Below are positions 25,902 through 33,675 of a stretch of DNA of 64,000 nt, one piece after another (the stretch's first letter is position 1; each line of letters begins with the position of its first letter). Both the position numbers and the translations under genes were made by a program. Source of the DNA: JABDJZ01 sp047619685 (GTDB lineage Bacteria > Bacteroidota > Rhodothermia > Rhodothermales > UBA10348); NCBI GenBank assembly GCA_047619685.1, contig JBLHLC010000006.1:62001-126000 (forward strand), in the 5' to 3' direction. The notes under the pieces are model-generated. The model saw only the letters and a list, made by a program, of their open reading frames with translations. It did not search any database and was not told the origin of the DNA.

Positions 25902-27269
25902 TCAAACGGGCTCGAACCGGGCCGAGAAGTGTCGGAGTCTTAAGGGTTGCTCGACGATTCGAACGCCCTGCATATCCTGGCTTCGGCTCTTGAGTTCGCG
26001 GAAAATGTCCACGACGTAGTCAATGTGACTCTTGGTGTAGGTCCTTCGCGGAATGGCGAGACGGACCAGTTCGAAGCGGGACGGGGTCTCGACGCCACTG
26101 ACGGCGTCCACGGCGCCGAACATGACCGACCCTATCTCCACCGCGCGGATCCCACCTGCCCGAAACAGGCCGATCACCAGCGCCTGACCCGGATATTCGG
26201 TAGCAGGGATGTGGGGAAGCATGGAGCCGGCATCCACGTAGATGGCATGCCCTCCGGGCGGTTGAAGAATTGGGACCCCTTCGGCCTCAATCTGCTTGCC
26301 GAGGTACTCCGTCGAGGAAAACCGGTAGCGTTGGTAGTCGAGATCAAGCGCTTCGTAGAGCCCGATCGCAATGGCCTCCAGATCTCGCCCTGCCAGACCG
26401 CCGTAGGTAGGGAAGCCTTCAGTCAGAATCAGAAGTTCGGCCTCCTCTTTGGCGAGTATATCGTCGTTGGTGCACAGGATGCCACCGATGTTCACCATGC
26501 CGTCCTTCTTGGCGCTCATGGTGCAGCCGTCCGCGAAGGAGAACATCTCCCGAGCGATGTCAATGAGGTCCTTTTCGGCGTAGCCAGCCTCACGCTCCCG
26601 GATAAAGAACGCGTTCTCGGCAAACCGGCACGCATCGAGGTAGAATGGAATGCCGGCCGCGCGGGTCATTTCCGAGGCAGCACGGAGGTTGGCCATCGAC
26701 ACGGGCTGTCCGCCGCCTCCGTTGTTTGTAACGGTGACCATCACGAACGGGATACGCTCGCGATGCGCCCTGATGGTCTCCTCCAGCGCATCGAGATCAA
26801 TGTTGCCCTTGAAGTCAGCCGGCTTGAAGAGGTCGTCCGATTCGGCGCACGGCAGGTCCAGCGCCGTTGCCCCTACGGCCTCGATATTGGCCCGCGTCGT
26901 ATCGAAGTGGGTGTTGTTGGGGACCAGATCACCCGGCTTGACCAGGGTTGCGGCCAGAATGCGCTCGGCTGCCCTTCCTTGGTGGGTCGGGATGACATGT
27001 TTGAATCCGAAGATGTCCTGCACCGCGGCCTCGAACCGGTCAAAGCTTGGGCTTCCTGCATAGGATTCGTCGCCCCGCATGATGCCGGCCCACTGCTCAG
27101 CACTCATTGCTCCCGTCCCGGAGTCCGTCAACAGGTCAATAATGACCGAACGGGAGGGCACCTTGAAAAGGTTGTAGCCCGCCTCCCGCAACACCACTTC
27201 ACGTTCTTCCGGCGTCGTGAAATGAATGGGTTCGACGGACTTGATTCGGAAGGGCTCGATTATGCGCAT
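25902..27269 (-). CDS. Tryptophanase / tyrosine phenol-lyase family (tryptophanase more likely)
   Basis: A 455-aa PLP enzyme of the beta-eliminating lyase family, releasing pyruvate and ammonia from tryptophan or tyrosine. The N-terminus MRIIEPFRIKSVEPI is typical, followed by DLLTDSGTGAMS, the YAGSPSF loop, THQGRAAE, VTVTNNGGGGQPVS, LDACRFAENA, and the PLP site DGCTMSAKKDGMVNIGG with Lys255. The C-terminal LRHFSARFEPV has His447 where tyrosine phenol-lyases are expected to have Phe, which favours tryptophanase and indole formation. MSAKKD is also nearer tryptophanase than the MSGKKD of the phenol-lyases. No tnaC-like leader or permease gene is adjacent. The specificity is inferred from one residue and needs an assay. 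Confidence 0.85.
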   Translation of the reverse strand: MRIIEPFRIKSVEPIHFTTPEEREVVLREAGYNLFKVPSRSVIIDLLTDSGTGAMSAEQWAGIMRGDESYAGSPSFDRFEAAVQDIFGFKHVIPTHQGRAAERILAATLVKPGDLVPNNTHFDTTRANIEAVGATALDLPCAESDDLFKPADFKGNIDLDALEETIRAHRERIPFVMVTVTNNGGGGQPVSMANLRAASEMTRAAGIPFYLDACRFAENAFFIREREAGYAEKDLIDIAREMFSFADGCTMSAKKDGMVNIGGILCTNDDILAKEEAELLILTEGFPTYGGLAGRDLEAIAIGLYEALDLDYQRYRFSSTEYLGKQIEAEGVPILQPPGGHAIYVDAGSMLPHIPATEYPGQALVIGLFRAGGIRAVEIGSVMFGAVDAVSGVETPSRFELVRLAIPRRTYTKSHIDYVVDIFRELKSRSQDMQGVRIVEQPLRLRHFSARFEPV

Positions 27270-27458
27270 AAACTCTGACTCAGGCCTTGGCGACTGGAAG
27301 CGTTTCCAAGAATAGGACGGAGCAGATCAAGCAGCATCCATCCGCGGCCAAAATTCAACGCCTGAAAATCGGTAGCACAGCGCGCGGCAAGTCCGCATCT
27401 TTGCGTCTCACTCAGGCCATTGACCATGATCGTCCAATCACTGCCCCAGGAAAGCGAA

Positions 27459-28493
27459 ATGATGACCGCGTTCCAGTCACGGGACGCGTCGTTTGACCGG
27501 GTGTTCTACACAGGGGTTCGGACAACCGGGATATTTTGTCTTCCCTCCTGTCCGGCCAGAAAGCCGAAACCGGAAAACGTCGAGTTCTTTGCGACCTCTC
27601 GCGATGCCTTGTTTTCTGGCTACAGACCCTGCAAGCGCTGCAGGCCCATGACATCCGAGGGCGAAATCCCGGACTGGCTGACGCCGTTGTCTGAACGGAT
27701 AGACGCAGAACCAGAACACAGGTGGAAAGACGGTGACCTGCGCGGAATGGGCCTTTCTCCAGAAAGGGTCAGGCGCTGGTTTCAGTCAGTCCACGGTATG
27801 ACATTTCAGGCCTATGCACGCGCGCGCCGATTGAACAAGGCCTTGGGGCAGATCAGGGAGGGCTCGTCCGTGACCCGGGCCGCCCTGGAGAGCGGCTACG
27901 AGTCCCTCTCGGGATTTGGATCGGCAGTGAGGCGTATGACGGGCGCCACGCCATCGGATGCCACGCCCTTGATCTGCTCTCTTCGCATCGAAACGCCCGT
28001 TGGCCCCATGATGGCGGCTGCCGATGACGATGCGCTGCTGCTCCTGGAGTTTGCAGACCGGCGGATGCTTGAGAAACAGGTGGATCGTATCCAACGCAAA
28101 TTGGGCGCGCCCCTTGTGCCCGGCGAGAACGCGGTACTCAGACAACTGCAGTCGGAGCTGGACGCCTACTTCCAGGGCGAAAGGCGCCAGTTCGAGGTGC
28201 CCTTGAAGCTGACCGGGACTCCGTTTCAGGAGACCGTCTGGCGTGCGCTCCTCGAAATCCCCTACGGGACGACAACACACTACGGAGCGATCGCGGCCAA
28301 TATGGGCCAGCCGGGTGCGATGCGGGCGGTCGCCCGGGCAAACGGTGACAATCGCATGGCCATCATCATCCCCTGCCACCGGGTGATCGGAAAGGACGGT
28401 ACCCTTACGGGGTATGGCGGCGGACTGTGGCGGAAACGGAAGCTGCTTGACCACGAACAGGGCCTGTTTGTCCTGGCAAACGACACGGCGTGA
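27459..28493 (+). CDS. ada: Ada-type bifunctional methyl-DNA repair protein/regulator
   Basis: A 344-aa three-part Ada. The N-terminal zinc/methyl-acceptor domain has Cys27, Cys31, Cys58 and Cys61 (CLPSC, CKRC), the phosphotriester acceptor being among the first. An AraC-type helix-turn-helix follows with SPERVRRWFQSVHGMTFQAYARARR. The C-terminal O6-alkylguanine transferase domain shows IPYGTTTHYGAIA and IIIPCHRVIG with acceptor Cys306. All acceptor residues are present, so repair and self-regulation are expected. The start at 27459 has AGGAAA 8 bases before it; an ATG 33 bases upstream and a TTG before that are weaker. The downstream kinase gene overlaps it in GTGA. Confidence 0.93.
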   Translation: MMTAFQSRDASFDRVFYTGVRTTGIFCLPSCPARKPKPENVEFFATSRDALFSGYRPCKRCRPMTSEGEIPDWLTPLSERIDAEPEHRWKDGDLRGMGLSPERVRRWFQSVHGMTFQAYARARRLNKALGQIREGSSVTRAALESGYESLSGFGSAVRRMTGATPSDATPLICSLRIETPVGPMMAAADDDALLLLEFADRRMLEKQVDRIQRKLGAPLVPGENAVLRQLQSELDAYFQGERRQFEVPLKLTGTPFQETVWRALLEIPYGTTTHYGAIAANMGQPGAMRAVARANGDNRMAIIIPCHRVIGKDGTLTGYGGGLWRKRKLLDHEQGLFVLANDTA

Positions 28494-29389
28494 TCCACGT
28501 CATTTACAACGCCCAGGCCCGCGGTGGCAGGGTCAGGCGAATCCGCTCGGAGATTCGGCAGGCCCTGGACACGCAGTTCGGCTCTGAGGGGTATCGCTGG
28601 GTTGAGACCACCTCCGAGGCGAATGGCATCGATGTCGCCGCGGCCGCGGCCGGCGGGGACACCGTTGTGGCCGTCGGCGGAGACGGCAGTGTCCACACGG
28701 TTGTTGAGGGACTTTGGCGGTCCGATTTCCGGGCAACCCTGGGCATCATCCCTGCGGGAACGGGGAATGACTTCGCCTTCGGCATGGGATTGCCAACGTC
28801 GATAACGGACGCCGTGCAGGTCCTGGGCGGTGGGTCGGGCCGGATGGTAGATGTCGGCGAGATCAGTCTGGACGGCCGGGCCCCGCTGCCCTTCGTCAAC
28901 GCGGTGGGGATCGGGTTCGATGCCGCGGCATCGGTGCGTTCCAGGCGTCGCAAGTTCCTGCCAGGGGTTCTGCGTTATCTGGTGTCAACACTGGAGACCC
29001 TGGTCACCTGGAAGGCACCTCAGGGCGAAGTGACCGGGCAGGCATTTGCCTGGCAAGGCCCCCTGATGTTTGTCACTGTCGGCAATGGGCCCCGATCGGG
29101 AGGCGGTTTCATGATCACGCCGGACGCCGACCCGTCTGACGGCCAGTTGCAAGCCTGCGTGGTCAGAGAGTTGTCCATCATTTCGGCCGTCCGTGTGATT
29201 CCGTCGGTGATGAGAGGCGAGCACGGCACATTGCCCCAGGTGGAATTGCGCCAAGGCACGTCTTTCAGGGTCGCGCTGGACAGGAACGTGCCGGTCCATG
29301 CTGACGGGGAAATCGTTTCGACCGCGTCAAGGACGATGGACCTCGCGGTGCGCGCTGGCGTGATGAACGTGCTGGTTCCATCCCCTTGA
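28490..29389 (+). CDS. Diacylglycerol kinase family lipid kinase
   Basis: A 299-aa kinase of the DagK/YegS/BmrU type that phosphorylates a lipid such as diacylglycerol. The opening VIHVIYNAQARGGRVRRIR holds the NP.aG-like loop, the signature VVAVGGDGSVHTVVEGL is complete, and LGIIPAGTGNDFAFGMGLP follows. The C-terminal half has the sandwich domain with NAVGIGFDAAASV and PVHADGEIV. It starts with GTG at 28490, inside the stop codon of ada, so the two are coupled in translation. The link to DNA alkylation repair is not obvious; gene order may be incidental. Family call secure, lipid unknown. Confidence 0.9.
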   Translation: MIHVIYNAQARGGRVRRIRSEIRQALDTQFGSEGYRWVETTSEANGIDVAAAAAGGDTVVAVGGDGSVHTVVEGLWRSDFRATLGIIPAGTGNDFAFGMGLPTSITDAVQVLGGGSGRMVDVGEISLDGRAPLPFVNAVGIGFDAAASVRSRRRKFLPGVLRYLVSTLETLVTWKAPQGEVTGQAFAWQGPLMFVTVGNGPRSGGGFMITPDADPSDGQLQACVVRELSIISAVRVIPSVMRGEHGTLPQVELRQGTSFRVALDRNVPVHADGEIVSTASRTMDLAVRAGVMNVLVPSP

Positions 29390-29420
29390 CCGCGACCCCC
29401 GCGCTCACCGATCATTCGGC

Positions 29421-30164
29421 ATGAGCAAGTACTTCGAGTTTGATTACAGCGGTGGAGCGTTCGCCCTGTTCGGGCCCGCGCATCTCTGGACCGTGGTTGC
29501 CATGGTGCTTTTTTCGGTAGTCTTTCTGCGCACCGGTAGATCGACGACCCAGGAGAGCCGGGTCAACATGCGCAAGGGTCTTGTGCTTTTTCTGGTGGCC
29601 CTGGACCTGGGCTCCAACGTGTTTTGGGCGGCAAGCGGCGCCTGGTCTGTGAAGTGGCACCTGCCCTTCCAGATGTGCACCGCCACGACCTATGTGATGG
29701 CGTACGCCTTCCTGACCGGGAATCGGCGTCTCTACCCGCTGGTCTATTTCCTGGGGATCGGTGGCGCCATTCAAGCCGTTATTACGCCTGACGCCGGCGT
29801 TTATGGTTTTCCGCACTTGCGCTTTTTTGATGCGCTCCTCTCCCATGGGGGACTGGTGCTGGGCGGGTTTTGGGTTGTGCTGGTGGAAGGTGTGCGCCCG
29901 AAGCTCCGCGACCTCATCCGAATTATGGTTGGGCTGAACGTGTACGCGCTCCTGATGTATTTCCTGAACCTGGCCCTGGGCTCTAATTACCTCTACGTAA
30001 ACGGCAAGGCGGAGGTGGATTCGGCGATGAACTTCATGCCCGAGTGGCCCTACTACATTCTTGTTCTCGAGGCGCTTGTGATAATAGTCTTCGGATTGAT
30101 GTACCTGCCCTTTCGGCGCTACGAAACCGGCCGTTTGGCGGGCTCAGGCGACGTTTCAGCCTGA
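29421..30164 (+). CDS. YwaF family (TIGR02206) integral membrane protein
   Basis: A 247-aa protein with six or seven membrane helices. The opening FDYSGGAFALFGPAHLWTV is typical of the family, as are WSVKWHLPFQMCTATTYVM, FLGIGGAIQAVITPDA and the second half FFDALLSHGGLVLGGFWVV with LALGSNYLYVNGK. Its function is unknown in any organism to my knowledge. It begins 31 bases after the lipid kinase gene on the same strand and may be part of that operon. No signal peptide is needed. The start ATG at 29421 is the only reasonable one. Confidence 0.85.
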   Translation: MSKYFEFDYSGGAFALFGPAHLWTVVAMVLFSVVFLRTGRSTTQESRVNMRKGLVLFLVALDLGSNVFWAASGAWSVKWHLPFQMCTATTYVMAYAFLTGNRRLYPLVYFLGIGGAIQAVITPDAGVYGFPHLRFFDALLSHGGLVLGGFWVVLVEGVRPKLRDLIRIMVGLNVYALLMYFLNLALGSNYLYVNGKAEVDSAMNFMPEWPYYILVLEALVIIVFGLMYLPFRRYETGRLAGSGDVSA

Positions 30165-30263
30165 TACCGGGCCATCCACGGAACCATTGGCAGCGTCCAA
30201 GATGTAGTAGTGCACCGGTTCGGTCCCCCAAGCCCGAACACCCGTTTCGCTTTCAAGACGATC

Positions 30264-30671
30264 ATGCGCCTACCCTCCCTTGCCCTGGCGCTCTCGGTTG
30301 CCGCCCTGTTTTCGGCCTGCCAGAGCAACAAAATAGACAACAGCGTGATCGTGGAGCCTGACGTTGGCGTGAGTTATGCGGCAAGTGTCCAACCGATTTT
30401 CAGTTCGGGCTGCGGTGGAGTTGGGTGTCATGTTGGCGAGACCACCAACGGGGTCAATTTGTCCAACCATGCTCAGGTGATGAGTTCCTCCGGCCTCCAA
30501 TATGGCGGGTCGATCGTGGTGGTGGGCGATGGCGCAAATAGCCCCTTGGTTGACAAGATCGGTCCCAGCCCGACACACGGCTCGCGCATGCCGCTTGGCC
30601 TTGCCGCGCTTTCTGCCAGCGACGTTGCCCTCATCCGTACATGGATCGACGAGGGCGCAACGAACAACTGA
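30264..30671 (+). CDS. Cytochrome c-like lipoprotein with C-x4-CH motif
   Basis: A 135-aa lipoprotein (MRLPSLALALSVAALFSAC, lipobox Cys at residue 19). The mature part has YAASVQPIFSSGCGGVGCH, where the Cys spacing is C-x4-CH rather than the usual CxxCH, then VNLSNHAQVMSS, the ligand-side methionine segment GSRMPLG and a last helix SDVALIRTWIDEGA. This pattern matches the planctomycete-type/haem-binding small domain that often precedes YceI and DUF5777 genes in Bacteroidota. The ATG at 30264 fits the signal peptide. YceI begins 1 base after its stop, so the three are one operon. Confidence 0.8.
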   Translation: MRLPSLALALSVAALFSACQSNKIDNSVIVEPDVGVSYAASVQPIFSSGCGGVGCHVGETTNGVNLSNHAQVMSSSGLQYGGSIVVVGDGANSPLVDKIGPSPTHGSRMPLGLAALSASDVALIRTWIDEGATNN

Positions 30672-30672
30672 C

Positions 30673-31221
30673 ATGCTGCGACCCTTCATTTGCCTTGGTC
30701 TGATGTTTCTGGTCACGGCCTCCCTGGCCTCAGGGCAGTCGTATACCTCCGATTCCGGGCGCGTGGAATTCGACTCTTCCGTGCCACTGCATAGTTTTAC
30801 CGGCACGAGTAACGAACTGGTGGGCCGAATAGTCCTGGCCGATTCAACCGTTGACTTCTACGTGGATCTGGAGACGCTGGACACGGGAATCGGCAAGCGG
30901 GACAAGGACATGCGGAAGACCCTCAAAACGGGTGATTTCCCGTTTGCGGAGTTTTTTGGCAAGCTGACCAGTCCTTTTGATCCTTCCGGCGGGCAACAGC
31001 CAGCCCGGGTGTCGGGACGGTTCTCCATTCGCGGCGTGACCAAAGACATCGAAGTCGCGGGGACGCTTGAGCCCACAGCCGACGGACTCTTGCTCAACGC
31101 TGAGTGGGAGCTAAACCTGAATGACTACGAGATCGTCCCGCCGAAGCTGCTGATCATGAAAGTGGATCCCGTTCAGCAGTTGCGTATCAGCGTAACCCTA
31201 CTCCCCGAATCCGGAACCTGA
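30673..31221 (+). CDS. YceI family protein
   Basis: A 182-aa secreted lipocalin-like beta-barrel protein. A signal peptide (LMFLVTASLASGQ) is followed by YceI landmarks: SGRVEFDSSVPLHSFTGTS, STVDFYVDLETLDTGIGKRDKDMRKTLK, FAEFFGKL, and SGRFSIRGVTKDIEVAGTL. YceI proteins bind isoprenoid or fatty lipids in the periplasm; a physiological role here is unknown. It is flanked at 1-base spacing by a haem lipoprotein and a DUF5777 barrel, suggesting a shared envelope-related task such as respiration. The ATG at 30673 comes right after the TGA of the upstream gene. Confidence 0.92.
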   Translation: MLRPFICLGLMFLVTASLASGQSYTSDSGRVEFDSSVPLHSFTGTSNELVGRIVLADSTVDFYVDLETLDTGIGKRDKDMRKTLKTGDFPFAEFFGKLTSPFDPSGGQQPARVSGRFSIRGVTKDIEVAGTLEPTADGLLLNAEWELNLNDYEIVPPKLLIMKVDPVQQLRISVTLLPESGT

Positions 31222-31222
31222 C

Positions 31223-32086
31223 ATGCGATTAATTCTCCTCCTGCTCGTGGGATTCGCTACGCTGGCACCCGTCTCTGCTACTGCGCAGATGTCGCGGACG
31301 CGGGCGGACGTCAATCGGCCCGTAGAGGAGCTCTTCTGGGCACCGACGGTCATTGGGACGGCCTCGGTCACCAACCTGGATGCCGGGGATCTCAATTTTT
31401 CGATCAAACACGCCTTCGGCCTGGTTTCTTCTGGAATCGAGAATCTCTATGGCCTGGACGGCGCGGCCAACATCCGGTTCGGGCTGGACTACGGAGCCAC
31501 GGACTGGCTGTCTCTTGGATTCGGGCGGAGCCGGTTCGACAAGGTCTACGATTTTCGGTTCAAGACTAATCTGCTCAGGCAGACGGTCTCCGGCTCCAGC
31601 CCTCTCGAGGTCGCCGTCATGGGAGACATGGGCGTCACGACGCTGGAGAATGGCTTTTCGTTCAATGACCGGCTGAGTTATGCGGGCATGATCATGTTGG
31701 GGCGACGGTTGTCAGAGAAGGTGTCCGTTCAGGTCTCACCCATGGTCAGCCACTTCAATACTGTCTATATCGAACGGAACAACAATGGAGATGTGGTCGC
31801 TGAGGAGAACACCCATTTCGGAGCGGCTGTAGCTCTGAACCTGAAGATCAACGAGGTTGTTGCGGTGCTCGTAGAGTATGTACCCGTGTTCGGGGAGCGC
31901 ACCGACGGTACGGTTGACGCGTTCTCCGTTGGTCTGGATATCGAGACCGGTGGCCACGTCTTTCAGCTCTTTTTTGGCTCTTCTGACTGGTTGACCGAGC
32001 AGCACCTGCTGGCTCGAAACAACGATGACTTCTTCGCCGGGGACTTTCGGTGGGGATTTAATGTCAACCGCGTGTTCGGACTTTAG
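31223..32086 (+). CDS. DUF5777 outer-membrane beta-barrel protein
   Basis: A 287-aa exported protein. The signal MRLILLLLVGFATLAPVSATAQ is followed by NRPVEELFWAPTVIGTASV, then alternating strands typical of an outer-membrane barrel: LNFSIKHAFGLVSSGIENLYGLDGAA, RFGLDYGATDWLSLGFGRS, and an ending FRWGFNVNRVFGL with terminal hydrophobic residue. The order haem lipoprotein-YceI-DUF5777 recurs in Bacteroidota, and the function is not known. It starts 1 base past the YceI stop. Convergent with the MoeB/ThiF gene, 11 bases away. Confidence 0.9.
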   Translation: MRLILLLLVGFATLAPVSATAQMSRTRADVNRPVEELFWAPTVIGTASVTNLDAGDLNFSIKHAFGLVSSGIENLYGLDGAANIRFGLDYGATDWLSLGFGRSRFDKVYDFRFKTNLLRQTVSGSSPLEVAVMGDMGVTTLENGFSFNDRLSYAGMIMLGRRLSEKVSVQVSPMVSHFNTVYIERNNNGDVVAEENTHFGAAVALNLKINEVVAVLVEYVPVFGERTDGTVDAFSVGLDIETGGHVFQLFFGSSDWLTEQHLLARNNDDFFAGDFRWGFNVNRVFGL

Positions 32087-32097
32087 CCGGCCACGCG

Positions 32098-33249
32098 CTA
32101 GTAGACAGGGACCCCCGGGTCGATTTCCTCGCTCCAGGCACGGATGCCGCCGGTCAGGTTGATGGCTCGGGCGAAGCCGCGTCGCTCCAGGATGTGTATC
32201 GCGCTCACAGACCGGATGCCAGTGCGGCAGTAAACCACGATTTCTTCGTTCCGCCGCGGTTCCAGTTCGCCCAGCCGAGATTCGAGTTGGGCCAAGGGGA
32301 TCAACGGCGCTCCGAGTGTGGCAATATCGGCCTCGGCGGGATCACGGACGTCCAGGAGGAAAGGACCTGCACCCGCGTCCATGCGACGTTTGAGTTCACG
32401 CACCGACATACTGGGCACCTCTTGCGCGGCGCGCGGGTGTGCTTCCGGAAAGCCACAAAAATCCTGGTAGTCGATCAGTTCGGTGACAGACGGATGGTCT
32501 CCGCAAACCGGGCAATCGGGATCCTTCGGGACGGTCACCGTCTGAAAGCGTACATCCAGTGCATCATACAGAAGCAGGCGCCCGATCAGCGGCTCGCCCG
32601 TCCCAAGCAGAAGCTTGAGAACCTCTGTGGCCTGCAGCGTCCCAACGGTGCCGGGAAGGACACCCAGAACGCCGCCCTCCGCACAGGAGGGGACCAGTCC
32701 AGGCGGCGGCGGCTTCGGATAGAGGCATCTGTAACACGGCCCTCCAGGTGCTCCGAATACGGAGACCTGACCCTCGAAACGATAAACGCTGGCGTACACG
32801 TTCGGGATGCCCAATAACACGCAGGCATCGTTGACCAGGTAGCGGGTGGGGAAATTGTCCGTCCCGTCTGCAACGACGTCGAATCCGCGGATAATGTCCA
32901 GCGCGTTGTCGCTGGACAGCATGATGTCGAACTTCTGAATCTCCACCAGCGGGTTTATCTCGCGCAGTCTGTCGGCCGCCGACTCCAACTTGGACCGCCC
33001 GACGTCGCTCGTGCCGTGAATCACCTGACGATGGAGGTTGGACTCGTCTACCACGTCGTAGTCCACAAGGCCCAATCGCCCGATGCCGGCTGCCGCCAGA
33101 TAAAGTGCCAGGGGGGAGCCAAGTCCGCCCGCGCCTACGAGCAGGACAGCCGAGGCCTTCAGCTTCTCCTGACCCTCCAACCCGACTTCGGGCAGTAGAA
33201 TGTGACGGCTGTAGCGCGTCCGTTCCGAGGATGTGAGGCTGGAGTTCAT
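32098..33249 (-). CDS. MoeB/ThiF family adenylyltransferase fused to rhodanese
   Basis: A 383-aa protein that adenylates the C-terminus of a sulfur-carrier protein (MoaD- or ThiS-like) for molybdopterin, thiamin or other sulfur transfer. The E1-like domain shows YSRHILLPEVGLEGQEKL, VGAGGLGSPLALYL, the Asp/Asn/Arg set around DESNLHRQV, and the CYRCLYPKPPP and DCPVCGDHP zinc cysteines. The rhodanese domain from about residue 290 has DVRDPAEADIATLGAPLIPL and the active loop VVYCRTGIRSVSA with its Cys. The ATG at 33249 matches the family start; an upstream extension of 45 residues does not. No carrier gene is adjacent. Confidence 0.93.
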   Translation of the reverse strand: MNSSLTSSERTRYSRHILLPEVGLEGQEKLKASAVLLVGAGGLGSPLALYLAAAGIGRLGLVDYDVVDESNLHRQVIHGTSDVGRSKLESAADRLREINPLVEIQKFDIMLSSDNALDIIRGFDVVADGTDNFPTRYLVNDACVLLGIPNVYASVYRFEGQVSVFGAPGGPCYRCLYPKPPPPGLVPSCAEGGVLGVLPGTVGTLQATEVLKLLLGTGEPLIGRLLLYDALDVRFQTVTVPKDPDCPVCGDHPSVTELIDYQDFCGFPEAHPRAAQEVPSMSVRELKRRMDAGAGPFLLDVRDPAEADIATLGAPLIPLAQLESRLGELEPRRNEEIVVYCRTGIRSVSAIHILERRGFARAINLTGGIRAWSEEIDPGVPVY

Positions 33250-33359
33250 GTATCCAATAATACGCGAGGGTTGTATGGCATCTTTCCGCCTCCCCGCCAG
33301 TTGCGGGCCCGGGTGATTTGTGCATCTATTCTGAAAAAGGACAACACATCGGAACAGCC

Positions 33360-33392
33360 TTTGCGTCCCAGCATAGAGCGGCACTAGCTTTA
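33360..33392 (+). promoter_or_regulatory. Bacteroidota-type promoter of tRNA-Gln
   Basis: TTTG at 33360-33363, a 21-base spacer, and TAGCTTTA at 33385-33392, close to the Bacteroidota consensus of TTTG then TAnnTTTG. The end lies 8 bases before the tRNA, a normal distance to a start point. Confidence 0.5.
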
Positions 33393-33400
33393 AAAGCCAC

Positions 33401-33476
33401 TGCCCTATAGCTCAATTGGCAGAGCGTCGGATTCTGGTTCCGAAGGTTCAAGGTTCGAATCCTTGTAGGGCAACCA
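33401..33476 (+). tRNA. tRNA-Gln (CTG anticodon)
   Basis: A 76-nt cloverleaf with all arms: acceptor TGCCCTA paired with TAGGGCA, D-arm GCTC/GAGC, anticodon stem TCGGA/TCCGA around loop TTCTGGT (anticodon CTG, reading CAG), T-arm CAAGG/CCTTG with TTCGAAT loop, and an encoded CCA end. The TGCCCTA acceptor is typical of Bacteroidota glutamine tRNAs. It is followed by a hairpin and a group II intron fragment, so the site may be an insertion hot spot. Confidence 0.95.
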
Positions 33477-33480
33477 TATG

Positions 33481-33511
33481 GGAGGCCGCGTCCGTACTGG
33501 GCGTGGCCTCC
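33481..33511 (+). terminator. Terminator-like hairpin after tRNA-Gln
   Basis: An 11-bp stem of ggaggccgcgt with gcgtggcctcc (two G-T wobbles) around a 9-base loop, four bases past the tRNA. The usual T-run is not present, but the intron-like sequence begins 9 bases later. Group IIC introns insert just after such hairpins. Confidence 0.55.
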
Positions 33512-33520
33512 TCCTATGCG

Positions 33521-33605
33521 GTGTGCCCGGCATGGACACACTCCCGGAGGTGCAAGTCCTCCCCGAAGCGGGCCATAGCGACGGAAGTGAAGTGCAAGGG
33601 CGGAA
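33521..33605 (+). mobile_element. 5' fragment of a bacterial group II intron
   Basis: The sequence opens with GTGTG, the 5' consensus GUGYG of group II introns, then GTGTGCCCGGCATGG, and soon the ggaggtgcaagtcctcc hairpin and a cggaagtgaagtgcaaggg segment, typical of domain I of bacterial introns. No reverse transcriptase frame, domain V (the conserved catalytic stem-loop) or 3' end was found in the remaining bases before the kinase gene. It is a truncated, dead remnant. Its position after a tRNA terminator hairpin fits class IIC target choice. Confidence 0.6.
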
Positions 33606-33619
33606 GGCTTTCGCCTTTT
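33599..33619 (+). terminator. Possible intrinsic terminator at the edge of the intron fragment
   Basis: A 7-bp stem (ggcggaa with tttcgcc, loop ggc) followed by TTTT. It could end transcription from the tRNA promoter; it is 56 bases from the stop of the kinase gene on the other strand. Confidence 0.4.
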
Positions 33620-33675
33620 CCTCTATTTGCGTGGGCCTACGTCCAGAAGTCTACCGAACGGTTTCCCCTCCCAGC

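Noticed and set aside
25947..27278. 443-codon open frame on the plus strand over the tryptophanase-like gene
   Set aside because: It is a complementary-frame shadow; its translation shows no domain and the opposite frame carries all conserved motifs.
33606..33675. Domain V or 3' end of the intron
   Set aside because: The bases up to the kinase stop have no 34-nt catalytic stem-loop likeness.
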